A DNA stretch of 43,851 nucleotides, taken from positions 1 through 43,851 of the forward strand of contig JAMLHL010000031.1 in assembly GCA_023957125.1 (NCBI GenBank). The letters are read 5' to 3'. A model generated the notes under the pieces. The model was not told where the DNA came from, did no database searches, and saw only the letters and a list, made by a program, of their open reading frames with translations. The position numbers and the translations under genes were made by a program. Source of the stretch: Chitinophagaceae bacterium (GTDB lineage Bacteria > Bacteroidota > Bacteroidia > Chitinophagales > Chitinophagaceae). How positions within the stretch are numbered: the first letter of the stretch is position 1; each line of letters starts with the position of its first letter. This document shows, in pieces, positions 8,298 through 16,283 of this stretch.

Positions 8298-9323
8298 TTA
8301 TGCCTTTGTGAATTTATAGGGATATACTTTGTTGGAGGCCCATTGCGCTACATAGATGCTGCCTTCATCGTCAACACAAACATCGTGTGGATGAACAAAT
8401 ATTTTTTCTGTCTGCGACATCGGCTTTAGCTTGCCGTTTTCATACACAGGTTCGGATCCCCCGATATTGGAAACCACTTTGTTGTTTTTATCAAGGATGG
8501 TTACAAAACCGGTTCCTGCGGCATTCAGATCGGGAGAGCGCAGAACGGCGGCGTAAAGGTAATCGCCATGAATGACCGGACGGCAAACACAGGCGCCCGG
8601 CAGCTCAATGACTTCGATCAGCTCTCCTTCCATGGAAAATCTTTTGAAACAATTGCGCGTGCGGTCGGTAATCAGTAAAGAGGGAGCGCCCTGCCGGGTG
8701 TCCACCGTTATGCCGTGGGCGTTATCTAAATGGGCGGTCGTTTCGCCGCGTCCTCCAAAGAAATGTTTCAGCTTCCCACGTTCATCGTAGTGCATAATGT
8801 ATTGGGCGCCGTATCCGTCCGCAATATAAAAATCGCCGTTATCGAGCACCGTGGTTTCCGTAGGAACAAAAGCTTCCCGGTTTTTATATACCCCGGTTTC
8901 TGCGGGATAATCAATCGTCAATAATATCTTTCCATCTATGGTGGTTTTGTACACCTGGTGTTTAACCGTGTCGGTAATGAACAGGTATTCTTCTCCTCCA
9001 GCACGATGAAGGGTTAGTCCGTGAGCGCCGGGAAATTCATGCCCCCAGTTGCCTTTCAGCTTTCCCGATTTACTATAGATCAGGATATTGTTTTTGGTTT
9101 CATTGGTAAGCAACACGATATGTCCTTTTTTGTTCTGGATCATTTCGTGGCAGTCGTTGACCGGGTGTTTCCGGGGATTCAATACGCCCCAGTTGACATC
9201 CATGCGATAGCGCATATTGTTGTGCCCGTAAACGGGACCTTTTTTCCCTGCAAACATGTCTTTTGTAATGGCTATGCTGCCCAGGGTAAGCCCTGTGTGC
9301 TTTAAAAAATTTCTTCTGTTCAT
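8298..9323 (-). CDS. Exported NHL-repeat beta-propeller protein (Tat signal)
   Basis: A 341-residue protein beginning MNRRNFLKHTGLTLGSIAI, a twin-arginine signal. The mature part is a series of NHL-like blades, for example LTLHRAGGEEYLFITDTVKH, VLDNGDFYIADGYGAQYI, HGITVDTRQGAPSLLITD and VHPHDVCVDDEGSIYVAQWA, the last being a characteristic closing blade. Such six-bladed propellers bind ligands or act as lyases in related families. Here the role is unknown, but Tat export and its place between a DUF1501 gene and a membrane cytochrome suggest action in the periplasm with its operon partners. Confidence 0.85.
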   Translation of the reverse strand: MNRRNFLKHTGLTLGSIAITKDMFAGKKGPVYGHNNMRYRMDVNWGVLNPRKHPVNDCHEMIQNKKGHIVLLTNETKNNILIYSKSGKLKGNWGHEFPGAHGLTLHRAGGEEYLFITDTVKHQVYKTTIDGKILLTIDYPAETGVYKNREAFVPTETTVLDNGDFYIADGYGAQYIMHYDERGKLKHFFGGRGETTAHLDNAHGITVDTRQGAPSLLITDRTRNCFKRFSMEGELIEVIELPGACVCRPVIHGDYLYAAVLRSPDLNAAGTGFVTILDKNNKVVSNIGGSEPVYENGKLKPMSQTEKIFVHPHDVCVDDEGSIYVAQWASNKVYPYKFTKA

Positions 9324-9357
9324 AATTTGATGATCGTCTGAATAAAAAAATGGTTGG

Positions 9358-10815
9358 TCAGGAGATGATGTCTTTCACTACTTTACCGGCCACGTCGGTC
9401 AGGCGGTATCTTCTACCCTGGAAACGATAGGTCAGTCTTTCGTGATCAAACCCTAACTGGTTTAAAACGGTAGCATGAAAATCGTTGATATGAACCGGAT
9501 TCCGGACAATATTATACCCGAAATCATCGGTTTCTCCATAAACGATACCGGGCTTGATACCGCCACCTGCCATCCAGATGCTGAAACTGCGGGGATGGTG
9601 ATCCCTGCCGTAATTGTCCACGCTCATTTTGCCCTGGCAATAATTGGTTCTGCCGAATTCCCCACCCCAGATCACCAGGGTTTCATCCAGCAATCCTCTT
9701 TGTTTGAGGTCGGTAATTAAAGCCGCGGACGGTTGGTCAACATCATGCGCCTGCCCTCTCATTTCATTGGGCAGGTTGCCGTGCTGATCCCATCCCTGGT
9801 GGTAAAGCTGAATGAACCGGACACCGTTTTCGGAGAGTTTGCGGGCCAGCAGGCAATTAGCCGCATAGGTACCCGGCATAAGGCATTCTGGGCCGTATAG
9901 TTTTACAATATCATCCGGTTCTTTGGATACATCCATGATTTCCGGCACCGCGGTTTGCATCCGGTAGGCCATTTCATATTGCTGAATTTTAGCGGCAATT
10001 TCAGGATCGCCAAAATTCTTAAGTTGTATCTCATTTAATTCCGCCACCTTATCCAACATTTTCCTACGGGCGTTCCTGTCCATCCCCTCCGGATCCTGCA
10101 GGTAAAGGATAGGATTTTCGCCGCTGCTGAACTGTACTCCCTGGTGAATAGAATCGAGAAAGCCGTTTGACCACAGTTTGGAATAAACGCCCTGCCCGTT
10201 TCCTTTACCCCGTGACAGCAGTACACAAAACGCGGGCAAATTTTTATTTTCCGTACCCAGGCCATAGCTCACCCAGGAGCCCATGCTGGGACGGTTGCCC
10301 TGTTGGGCCCCGGTTTGAAAAAAGGTTAATGCCGGATCGTGATTGATGGCTTCCGTATGCATGGATCTGATGATACACAGATCGTCCACTATCTTAGCCA
10401 TGTGGGGGAAAACTTCACTTACCCACGCTCCCGATTGCCCGTGTTGTTCGAATTTATAAAAAGAGCCCACGAGGGGAAACGATTTCTGTCCGGAAGTCAT
10501 ACCGGTAAGACGTTGTCCCTGCCGGATGGATTCGGGAAGATCCTGTCCCATCATAGTGTTGAGCGTGGGTTTGTAGTCAAACGTTTCCAGTTGTGACGGA
10601 GCGCCATTTTGAAACAGGTAAATCACTCTTTTGGCTTTGGGTGCAAAATGAGGTATCCCCGGAATGAAGCCGGCTTCTTCCTCTCCCGCAGCGCCATCAA
10701 ACAGCCCGGGTATGAGCAGGGAACCCAGCGCGGCACTGCCGAGCCCTATGCTTAAACGCGATAAAAATTTACGGCGATTGATGTTCAATCCGTATTGCAA
10801 TAATTCTTTGTTCAT
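9358..10815 (-). CDS. DUF1501 family exported protein (Tat signal)
   Basis: 485 residues from ATG 10815, or 494 from ATG 10842, which overlaps the upstream gene. I prefer 10815 because it gives MNKELLQYGLNINRRKFLSR, a standard twin-arginine leader for this family, 5 bases after the upstream stop. DUF1501 proteins are related to the sulfatase/alkaline phosphatase fold. Visible conserved segments are RVIYLFQNGAPSQLETFD, HDPALTFFQTG, VIWGGEFGRTNYCQG and DHHPRSFSIWMAGGG, whose His/Asp residues could bind metal. DUF1501 genes are known to accompany DUF1549/DUF1553 genes in planctomycetes and some Bacteroidota. The substrate is unknown. Confidence 0.88.
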   Translation of the reverse strand: MNKELLQYGLNINRRKFLSRLSIGLGSAALGSLLIPGLFDGAAGEEEAGFIPGIPHFAPKAKRVIYLFQNGAPSQLETFDYKPTLNTMMGQDLPESIRQGQRLTGMTSGQKSFPLVGSFYKFEQHGQSGAWVSEVFPHMAKIVDDLCIIRSMHTEAINHDPALTFFQTGAQQGNRPSMGSWVSYGLGTENKNLPAFCVLLSRGKGNGQGVYSKLWSNGFLDSIHQGVQFSSGENPILYLQDPEGMDRNARRKMLDKVAELNEIQLKNFGDPEIAAKIQQYEMAYRMQTAVPEIMDVSKEPDDIVKLYGPECLMPGTYAANCLLARKLSENGVRFIQLYHQGWDQHGNLPNEMRGQAHDVDQPSAALITDLKQRGLLDETLVIWGGEFGRTNYCQGKMSVDNYGRDHHPRSFSIWMAGGGIKPGIVYGETDDFGYNIVRNPVHINDFHATVLNQLGFDHERLTYRFQGRRYRLTDVAGKVVKDIIS

Positions 10816-10819
10816 CCGT

Positions 10820-13144
10820 TTAGGTTTTTGTGATGGCTTCATCCATATTATAAATTACCTGCACCAGTCTCGCCAGGGCAGCCACTTCGGCTCCGGGCGT
10901 TTGCTTCATTTTGTATTCTCCCACCCCGATCACTTTTTCAACAGCGGCCGGGTTGGCTTTAAAATACGCTTCCTGATCCTGCAGGTACCCCAGCAAAATA
11001 TCCTGTTCCTGTTTTGCAGGATGCCGGTTGATGATCCTTAGGAAAGCCTCTGTAACAGCGGCTTCAGGTTTATCTCTTTTTTCTGCAAGATGATCCGCCA
11101 GCGCTACCGAAGCTTCCAGTATGGTAGGGTCATTCATCATGATCAATGCCTGCAGCGGGGTGTTGGTTCTGGATCTTTTCACTTCACACTGGTCGCGGTT
11201 GCTGGCGTCAAAAATGATCATAGACGGCGGTGGCACGGTTCTTTTGATAAAGGTGTACATCCCTCTACGGTACAACTTGTCGCCATGATCCTGTTTGTAG
11301 GTGGACAGCAAACCCCTCCCAGAGGTAGCTAACTCCCATAGCCCCGGTGGCTGATAGGGCTTAACACTGGGCCCACCGATGATGGGCTTTAATAAACCAC
11401 TGCTGGCCAACGCCATGTCGCGTACCATTTCTGCGTTCATGCGTATCCGTGGGGCATAAGACAGGTAAATATTCTGGGGATCGGCTTTTAGTTTTTCGGG
11501 GGTGATCACAGAAGACTGCCGGTAGGTAGCCGACATATAAATTTGTTTCACCAGCCTTTTGATGTTCCAGTTGTGTTCGCGGAAGTCCACTGCCAGCCAG
11601 TCGAGTAATTTAGGATTGACAGGAAGATCGCCCTGCATGCCAAAATCATTAGAAGATTTTACGATCCCTCTTCCAAATATTTCCTGCCATATCCTGTTTA
11701 CAAAAACCCTGGCGGTCAGTGGATTTTTTTTATCAAAAAGCCATTCCGATAAACCATAGCGGTTTTTAGGTAGGTCAGGCGCGAAAGCCATAATGGCTTT
11801 AGGCGTTCCCGGCTGCACTTCCTCCCCGTGCTGATCGTATTCTCCGCGGGTAAGCACATAGGTTTTTCTTACCGAATCCTCCATATCCTTCATCACCGAT
11901 ACCTGCAGCCCCGCCGTGTCTGAACTGGTGATGAAATTTAATACCCCTTTCAGGTCTTCCCGGGTAATATCCATGCGCGGATTTTTGGCAAAAGTTTCAT
12001 GTCCGCCAACAGTAGATTCCAGCCCTACTTCGTTGATATTATTGAAGAAGGCGGAAAGTTCAAAATATTCTTTTTGAGAGATGGGGTCGTATTTATGGTC
12101 GTGGCATTTGGAACATTCTATCGTCATTCCCAGGATGGCGGTGCCCAGGGTATTGGTTCGGTCTGCCACGTATTCTACCCTGTATTCCTCATCAATAACA
12201 CCGCCCTCTTCCGTAATTTTGTGATTGCGGTTAAACCCGGTGGCCAGTATCTGTTCCTTGGTGGCATTGGGGATCAGGTCACCCGCCATCTGCCAGGTTA
12301 CAAACTGATCGTAGGGCATATTGTTATTGAAAGCGTGGATCACCCAGTCGCGCCAGGGCCATTGCGATCTGTAATTATCATCCTGGTATCCGTGCGAATC
12401 GGCATAACGGGCTACATCCAGCCAGGGTATCGCCATTCGTTCTCCGTACTGCGGCCGCTGCAGGAGGGTATCAATCATTTTTTCGTAAGCATTGTCATTC
12501 TTATCGTTCACGAAATCCGCTATCATCTCCGGTGTGGGGGGCAATCCTGTAATATCCAGCGCTATCCTGCGGAGCAATCTCTCTTTGTCAGATTCTTCAT
12601 TGGGAGAAAGCCCCTGCTCTTCCATTTTATTTAAAACAAAGTAGTCTATTTCATTTTTGGGCCAATTCTTATTTTTCACTTTAGGGAGGTCCGCTTTCCG
12701 GGGGGGTACAAACGCCCAATGGGGTTCATATTTAGCGCCTTCCTGGATCCACTTCTTAAGAATGGCTATTTCTCCCTGCGTAAGCGGCGGTACGTTGCTT
12801 GAAACCGGCGGCATCCGCATGCTGGTATCCGTAGAGGACACCCGGAGAAAGAGTTCGGAAAAATCCGGCTTCCCCGGTACAATGGCATGCGCTTCGGGGT
12901 CATCTTCGAGGGCTTTATACGCTTCTTCCTGGATATCCAGCCTCAGGCCTGCTTCCCGCTTGTTGGCATCTGGTCCGTGACAGGCATAGCATTTGTCGGA
13001 AAGAATAGGGCGTACCTGGAAATTGTAGCTGATGGTTTCTGCATCCCCGGCAGACGCTGCTGAGGAACCGGAGCAGGACTGAAAAACAAAAAGCCCTGTT
13101 GCCATGATGGAACAGAACACGGTAAGTATGAAAATCTTTTTCAT
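10820..13144 (-). CDS. PSCyt1-DUF1549-DUF1553 lipoprotein
   Basis: 774 residues. The N-terminus MKKIFILTVF...LFVFQSC is a lipoprotein signal with Cys24 as the lipidation site. A planctomycete-type cytochrome c domain follows with CYACHGPDANKREAG (about residue 53) and MRMPP. The DUF1549 part includes LRRIALDITGLPPTPEMI, PWLDVARYADSHGYQDD and a second haem-like motif CSKCHDHKYDP (about 345). The DUF1553 part includes LTARVFVNRIWQEIFGRG, MSATYRQSS and RSRTNTPLQALIMMNDP. The architecture is full length. It is the first gene of the operon; a LacI-type dyad lies about 96 bases upstream. Periplasmic redox function is inferred from two CxxCH motifs; the true reaction is not established. Confidence 0.9.
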   Translation of the reverse strand: MKKIFILTVFCSIMATGLFVFQSCSGSSAASAGDAETISYNFQVRPILSDKCYACHGPDANKREAGLRLDIQEEAYKALEDDPEAHAIVPGKPDFSELFLRVSSTDTSMRMPPVSSNVPPLTQGEIAILKKWIQEGAKYEPHWAFVPPRKADLPKVKNKNWPKNEIDYFVLNKMEEQGLSPNEESDKERLLRRIALDITGLPPTPEMIADFVNDKNDNAYEKMIDTLLQRPQYGERMAIPWLDVARYADSHGYQDDNYRSQWPWRDWVIHAFNNNMPYDQFVTWQMAGDLIPNATKEQILATGFNRNHKITEEGGVIDEEYRVEYVADRTNTLGTAILGMTIECSKCHDHKYDPISQKEYFELSAFFNNINEVGLESTVGGHETFAKNPRMDITREDLKGVLNFITSSDTAGLQVSVMKDMEDSVRKTYVLTRGEYDQHGEEVQPGTPKAIMAFAPDLPKNRYGLSEWLFDKKNPLTARVFVNRIWQEIFGRGIVKSSNDFGMQGDLPVNPKLLDWLAVDFREHNWNIKRLVKQIYMSATYRQSSVITPEKLKADPQNIYLSYAPRIRMNAEMVRDMALASSGLLKPIIGGPSVKPYQPPGLWELATSGRGLLSTYKQDHGDKLYRRGMYTFIKRTVPPPSMIIFDASNRDQCEVKRSRTNTPLQALIMMNDPTILEASVALADHLAEKRDKPEAAVTEAFLRIINRHPAKQEQDILLGYLQDQEAYFKANPAAVEKVIGVGEYKMKQTPGAEVAALARLVQVIYNMDEAITKT

Positions 13145-13239
13145 ATATCAAGCATAGAACCTCGTCTGACTATTTAAAACGGATCAATGGTTTCGGATGT
13201 TTTTCATCGTGTGGCTTGTCTGAAACAAACCCCGTTAAA

Positions 13240-13251
13240 TGAAACGTTTCA
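13240..13251. promoter_or_regulatory. LacI-family-type operator upstream of the DUF1549/1501 operon
   Basis: A perfect 12-bp palindrome TGAAACGTTTCA with central CG, the form typical of LacI/GalR-family operators. It lies 96 bases upstream of the start codon of the first operon gene (13144, minus strand). No LacI-family gene is present in the window, so the regulator is encoded elsewhere. Which factor binds is inference. Confidence 0.6.
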
Positions 13252-13410
13252 AAAAACGGACTTAAAGCTACGCATTCTTTCCGGGATTTTGGAAAATAAT
13301 TGGATTAGAGCCCGTCGTTCATAAAGCGCTGATACCCTATCGCCGTGTAGCTTCCACGGTATTCATAGCCAACGATTGCCCCATAAAAACCATGTTGCAA
13401 GTCAGACGGA

Positions 13411-13429
13411 TTAAAATTATATATACACT
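13411..13429. repeat. Solo IS-end-like sequence
   Basis: The 15 bases AATTATATATACACT (13415-13429) are identical to 15795-15809, the inner right end of the ISKra4-like element. No transposase or partner end accompanies it, so it looks like a relic of a related insertion or a solo end. The match is AT-rich, which lowers its weight. Confidence 0.4.
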
Positions 13430-13545
13430 ATCTACAACAATTTGAGAACCAGCGTTTTGTTACGTGGTGGTTTTTATTTGTTTTGCAGGTGTACGCCTGC
13501 GGGGCCAATTTGGAGTGCCGTAATAGAGGCGTAGCTTCGAAAGAT

Positions 13546-13567
13546 AAAAACGGGTTTCAACCCGTTT
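13546..13567 (-). terminator. Terminator hairpin after the RhuM-like gene
   Basis: The inverted repeat AAACGGGTT-TC-AACCCGTTT (13548-13567) has a 9-bp stem and, read on the minus strand, is followed by a T run (complement of 13546-13550). It lies about 75 bases past the RhuM stop codon. The form is that of a Rho-independent terminator. Confidence 0.6.
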
Positions 13568-13640
13568 GAGAAAGTGAAAAACTTATTGGGAGCCGTAGAT
13601 TCGGTTCGGTTTACCATCTCCATCTCCTGCTTCCAACAGC

Positions 13641-14507
13641 TTATTTTTCTTCAACTTTCAATTTTATGTTTTCCATTATGCTTTCCACGCTTTCCTTTTC
13701 CATTTTCGAAAAGGCAAACCATTTCCTACCCAGGTCTTTTAGCGAAGCGCCCAGGTGATACACTTCTTTTCCGTCAATAATCAAAAAACGGTCATGACTC
13801 TTAGTAAAAGTTGTCGCCTTAAAATTGCCGTATTGGTCATTTGCTTTTTGCAGATCTAAACTAAGTTGTTTACTGATGTTTTTACAAAGCAACAATACCT
13901 GAACTCCTTTTTTCTTTTTACTCAGATGAATAAGCGTAGTTTCGTCAACATAACTATCAATCAAAACAATACTCTGCTTCGCAGAGCGGATAATTTTGGA
14001 AGCCAGTTCGTATGCGTCGAAGATTTGTCCGTCGAAGAAAACGCCTTGGGTAGGTATGAGATGTGTGTTTATTTGCACATCAATATGGCTTATTTTGTCA
14101 GCCAGATTTTCAATCGTGTTTTCAATGCGGTTCATTCGTTGGTTCAGTGCATAGCCCTTTAGCAAATAGTCTTTCAAGATTTTATTAGCCCAAATCCTAA
14201 ATTGAGTACCTCGCTTAGAGTTTACCCTGTAACCAACGGATAAAACGGCATCAAGATTAAAATATTCCACATTGTAGGTTTTACCGTCTGTGGCAGTTGT
14301 TGCATTTTTTGCAACGACTGATTTTCTATCTAATTCTTCATCTTGAAAGATGCGTTTCAAGTGACGGGAAATCACTGATTTATCTCTTTCAAATAGAGAG
14401 GCTATTTGATTAAGTGACAGCCAAAATGTTTCCTTCTCAGCATCTACTCTTACCTCAATACGTTCGGTAAGTTCGTTGAGTTGGTATATTATTATTTCGT
14501 CCTTCAT
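13641..14507 (-). CDS. RhuM-like protein with C-terminal phospholipase-D-like domain
   Basis: 288 residues. The N-terminal half matches the RhuM/virulence-associated family: FWLSLNQIASLFERDKSVIS, HLKRIFQDEELDRKSVVAKN, NVEYFNLDAVLSVGYRVNS and RGTQFRIWANKILKDYLLKG. The C-terminal half (about 160-288) looks PLD-like: SAKQSIVLIDSYVDETTLIH and then SHDRFLIIDGKEVYHLG, where HxR(x)4D stands where HxK(x)4D is usual in PLD nucleases. Such fusions occur in mobile islands near restriction or toxin genes. It sits directly beside an IS and is followed by its own terminator, consistent with acquisition by transfer. Function is unknown; the single H-D-R motif suggests a dimeric active site or a binding role only. 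Confidence 0.82.
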   Translation of the reverse strand: MKDEIIIYQLNELTERIEVRVDAEKETFWLSLNQIASLFERDKSVISRHLKRIFQDEELDRKSVVAKNATTATDGKTYNVEYFNLDAVLSVGYRVNSKRGTQFRIWANKILKDYLLKGYALNQRMNRIENTIENLADKISHIDVQINTHLIPTQGVFFDGQIFDAYELASKIIRSAKQSIVLIDSYVDETTLIHLSKKKKGVQVLLLCKNISKQLSLDLQKANDQYGNFKATTFTKSHDRFLIIDGKEVYHLGASLKDLGRKWFAFSKMEKESVESIMENIKLKVEEK

Positions 14508-14586
14508 ATCAGGTCAGCAACTGAAATTAAAATTTCAGCCTGGTAGTACAAAATCTTTGGGGTGCATTTATAATTGTCGCACCGGT

Positions 14587-15603
14587 TTAGGCGGCATTTT
14601 TTATCATACCAATGACCTTTTCCCACTGCCCATTCATCTGAAGAACCCTCAGATTGAGCATGTTTTGAGCTCCGGCATTACTCCATCGCTGCCCTGATTG
14701 TTTCATTCTTTTTTGAACTACCGTCCTGTGTGCCGATTCTATTGCGCCTGAGCCTATTATACCAGCACCTATCGTTTTATAAGTCTTATAATCCATCCGG
14801 TAGGCATTGGTTGTATAGTAATTGATCAGTGATATGGCTGCTTCACTTTGTGCATCTTGTTTTTGTATGTTGGCTATTACTCTTTCTACCTTGCTGTCTA
14901 ATAAAAGTTCCTTTTGTCTGTTTACCCATTTTTCCCGGTCGGCGTCTTTAGTAAAAGTAGTTTTGGCAAATCCATGAAGATGCTCGCAAGCATGGTAATA
15001 ATCTAATATAGATACAGCTTCAGGAAAGGCATCCTCTATCCAGTTTTTTATCCAGGTTCCTCCATCACAAACAAATACCAGGCGATCACCCAGTCTACCA
15101 TATGATTCTATTAAACCATCCATCTGACCGGTAAAGCACCTGCTATTACCAAGGTGAGCCACATACTGTGAATGCCTTATCCATCCTGATTTCCCGTTGG
15201 GATCAATGCAAGACCCGCTGGTAAACATTCTGCCTACTTTTACCTCCTTCCAGCCTTCATCACGAGTTAATATCATTGAACCGTCTGCCTGTACATACAA
15301 CACTTCATCTTTTTTTACAGGCTCCAATGAGCGGCTTTCATTTACTTGCTTTTCTGCCAATTTTCCGTAACAGTCCGTAACCAAATACACCTGGGTGGAA
15401 CTTACCTGAACATCAATAAATTTTTTCAAAACCTCGTTGCTCCTTTCATAGCAATCCCACTGACCGGCATAAACCATCAGTTCTTGCAGATACGGGCTTA
15501 TCTGAAAACCATTTGCCCCGTCACAAAAAGGATGCTCCTTACTTATACTGATTTTTCCGTACCGGGATAGAGTTTTTTTTTCGCCTGTCAGCAGGTAATT
15601 CAC
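14587..15603 (-). CDS. ISKra4-like transposase, catalytic part (ORF B)
   Basis: 338 residues if started at the GTG at 15603, but the true product is probably a fusion with the upstream frame (ORF A) across an A9 tract. A DDE core is visible: first Asp in VLYVQADGSMILTRDEG, second Asp in RLVFVCDGGTWIKNWIEDAF, and Glu in IGSGAIESAHRTVVQKRMK. The GSGxIES motif is shared by the ISKra4 and related families. The CDYYHA-like segment ILDYYHACEHLHGFA is typical. The frame runs to a stop at 14587, just inside the left IS end. Apart from the frame break it appears intact. Confidence 0.8.
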   Translation of the reverse strand: MNYLLTGEKKTLSRYGKISISKEHPFCDGANGFQISPYLQELMVYAGQWDCYERSNEVLKKFIDVQVSSTQVYLVTDCYGKLAEKQVNESRSLEPVKKDEVLYVQADGSMILTRDEGWKEVKVGRMFTSGSCIDPNGKSGWIRHSQYVAHLGNSRCFTGQMDGLIESYGRLGDRLVFVCDGGTWIKNWIEDAFPEAVSILDYYHACEHLHGFAKTTFTKDADREKWVNRQKELLLDSKVERVIANIQKQDAQSEAAISLINYYTTNAYRMDYKTYKTIGAGIIGSGAIESAHRTVVQKRMKQSGQRWSNAGAQNMLNLRVLQMNGQWEKVIGMIKNAA

Positions 15604-15751
15604 TTATACTGGCTTCCAAAACCTCTTTACCCAATTGTTGCCATATCTTATCAAACTCTTTTTCGTAATCGTAGAAGTTATCAATTTTGCCCAGAGATTG
15701 CAATGAAGCATAACGTTTTTGCGCCATAGCAATAAAAGATGATTCTGTCAT
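15539..15751 (-). CDS. ISKra4-like transposase, N-terminal part (ORF A)
   Basis: 70 residues from MTESSFIAMAQKRYASLQSL to a stop at 15539. It overlaps ORF B. The frames meet at nine consecutive A residues on the coding strand (15573-15581), where ORF A reads RRKKN and ORF B reads GEKKT. Loss of one A from the mRNA (or a +1 shift) would join them into a protein of about 390 residues. This is either programmed transcriptional slippage, common in IS elements, or a simple inactivating indel. Confidence 0.65.
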   Translation of the reverse strand: MTESSFIAMAQKRYASLQSLGKIDNFYDYEKEFDKIWQQLGKEVLEASISELPADRRKKNSIPVRKNQYK

Positions 15752-15858
15752 GGTTATTCGGTTTGGTTCCTCTAATTTAATCTTTTTCCCGCGACAATTA
15801 TATATACACTGTCATTAACTAATTCATTTTCAATAAATTAAAATGGTGTATTCTGCTT

Positions 15859-15897
15859 TGTTGCACCTGAGTGCAGGAAGAATTTTAAATGCACCCC
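15859..15897. repeat. Second IS-end copy next to the insertion sequence
   Basis: Read on the minus strand this begins GGGGTGCATTTAAAATT, the same motif as the IS left end and the MITE near the CRISPR array. It contains a small hairpin TGCACCTGAGTGCA (15862-15875). It is either the true outer right end of the IS or a separate element relic. The truncated gene at 15885-16079 runs into it. Confidence 0.55.
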
Positions 15898-16079
15898 ACA
15901 TAGTCATCATCTTCAATACCTAAAAATTCGCCATATTTTTGCCCAATGATTTCCGCTTTCTTTTCCAGGTAACTATCTTCAAATTTTGCATTATTTAGCC
16001 CAATATCAAATGAAAACAAGTCAATAGTTTCTTTCCCTCTTTCAGAGTTCTTGTATAAATTCCAGATGTTTTTATTCAT
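15885..16079 (-). pseudogene. Truncated hypothetical gene running into an IS end
   Basis: The frame gives 64 residues (MNKNIWNLYKNSERGKETID...). The last few residues (DDDYVGCI) are encoded by the IS-end sequence, so the original C-terminus has been replaced. The remaining part is acidic and shows no recognisable domain or signal peptide. Upstream is a 58-bp inverted repeat. It is most likely the 5' fragment of a gene broken by insertion, though a short intact gene cannot be excluded. Confidence 0.5.
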
Positions 16080-16101
16080 CGTCCGTCAATTCTTGTCGTA
16101 T

Positions 16102-16159
16102 GTTTTGGCGGGTGTCACAATATGCTTGCCTGCAACTCTCTGATTGCCGTCGCCAAAAC
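16102..16159. repeat. 58-bp inverted-repeat element
   Basis: Perfect 9-base arms GTTTTGGCG (16102-16110) and CGCCAAAAC (16151-16159) enclose 40 bases without a reading frame. It lies between the truncated gene and the GH109-like gene. It may be a small MITE-like or REP-like unit; no second copy was noticed in the window. Confidence 0.45.
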
Positions 16160-16283
16160 GCTTCCTAACAAATATAAATCTTTTCCCACTGAATTACGCA
16201 TCGGATTTTTGATAACAAGGGAACGGAGTTGGGGCTCATTTTCCTGTGAAGAAAGATATAGCAGACAGGAAACGAACGCGGGA

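Larger units (their letters stand above)
13145..13640. other. Intergenic region upstream of the DUF1549/1501 operon
   Basis: 496 bases without a gene. It contains the operon promoter region with a LacI-type dyad (13240-13251), a solo copy of an IS-end-like sequence (13411-13429) and the terminator of the RhuM gene (13546-13567). The stretch 13260-13400 shows nothing recognisable. Confidence 0.5.
14559..15809. mobile_element. ISKra4-like (ISMich2-type) insertion sequence
   Basis: The left end is GGGGTGCATTTATAATTGTC (from 14559). The inner right end (15791-15809) is its inverted copy: GTGYATWTATAATTGTCGC matches over 17 of 19 bases. The element carries one transposase split in two frames. A second, outer right boundary is possible at 15897, because TAAATGCACCCC (15886-15897) is the perfect inverse of GGGGTGCATTTA (14559-14570); that gives 1339 bp with GGG ends, a length and end type known for the ISMich2 group. 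No clear target duplication was found for either boundary. Confidence 0.75.
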
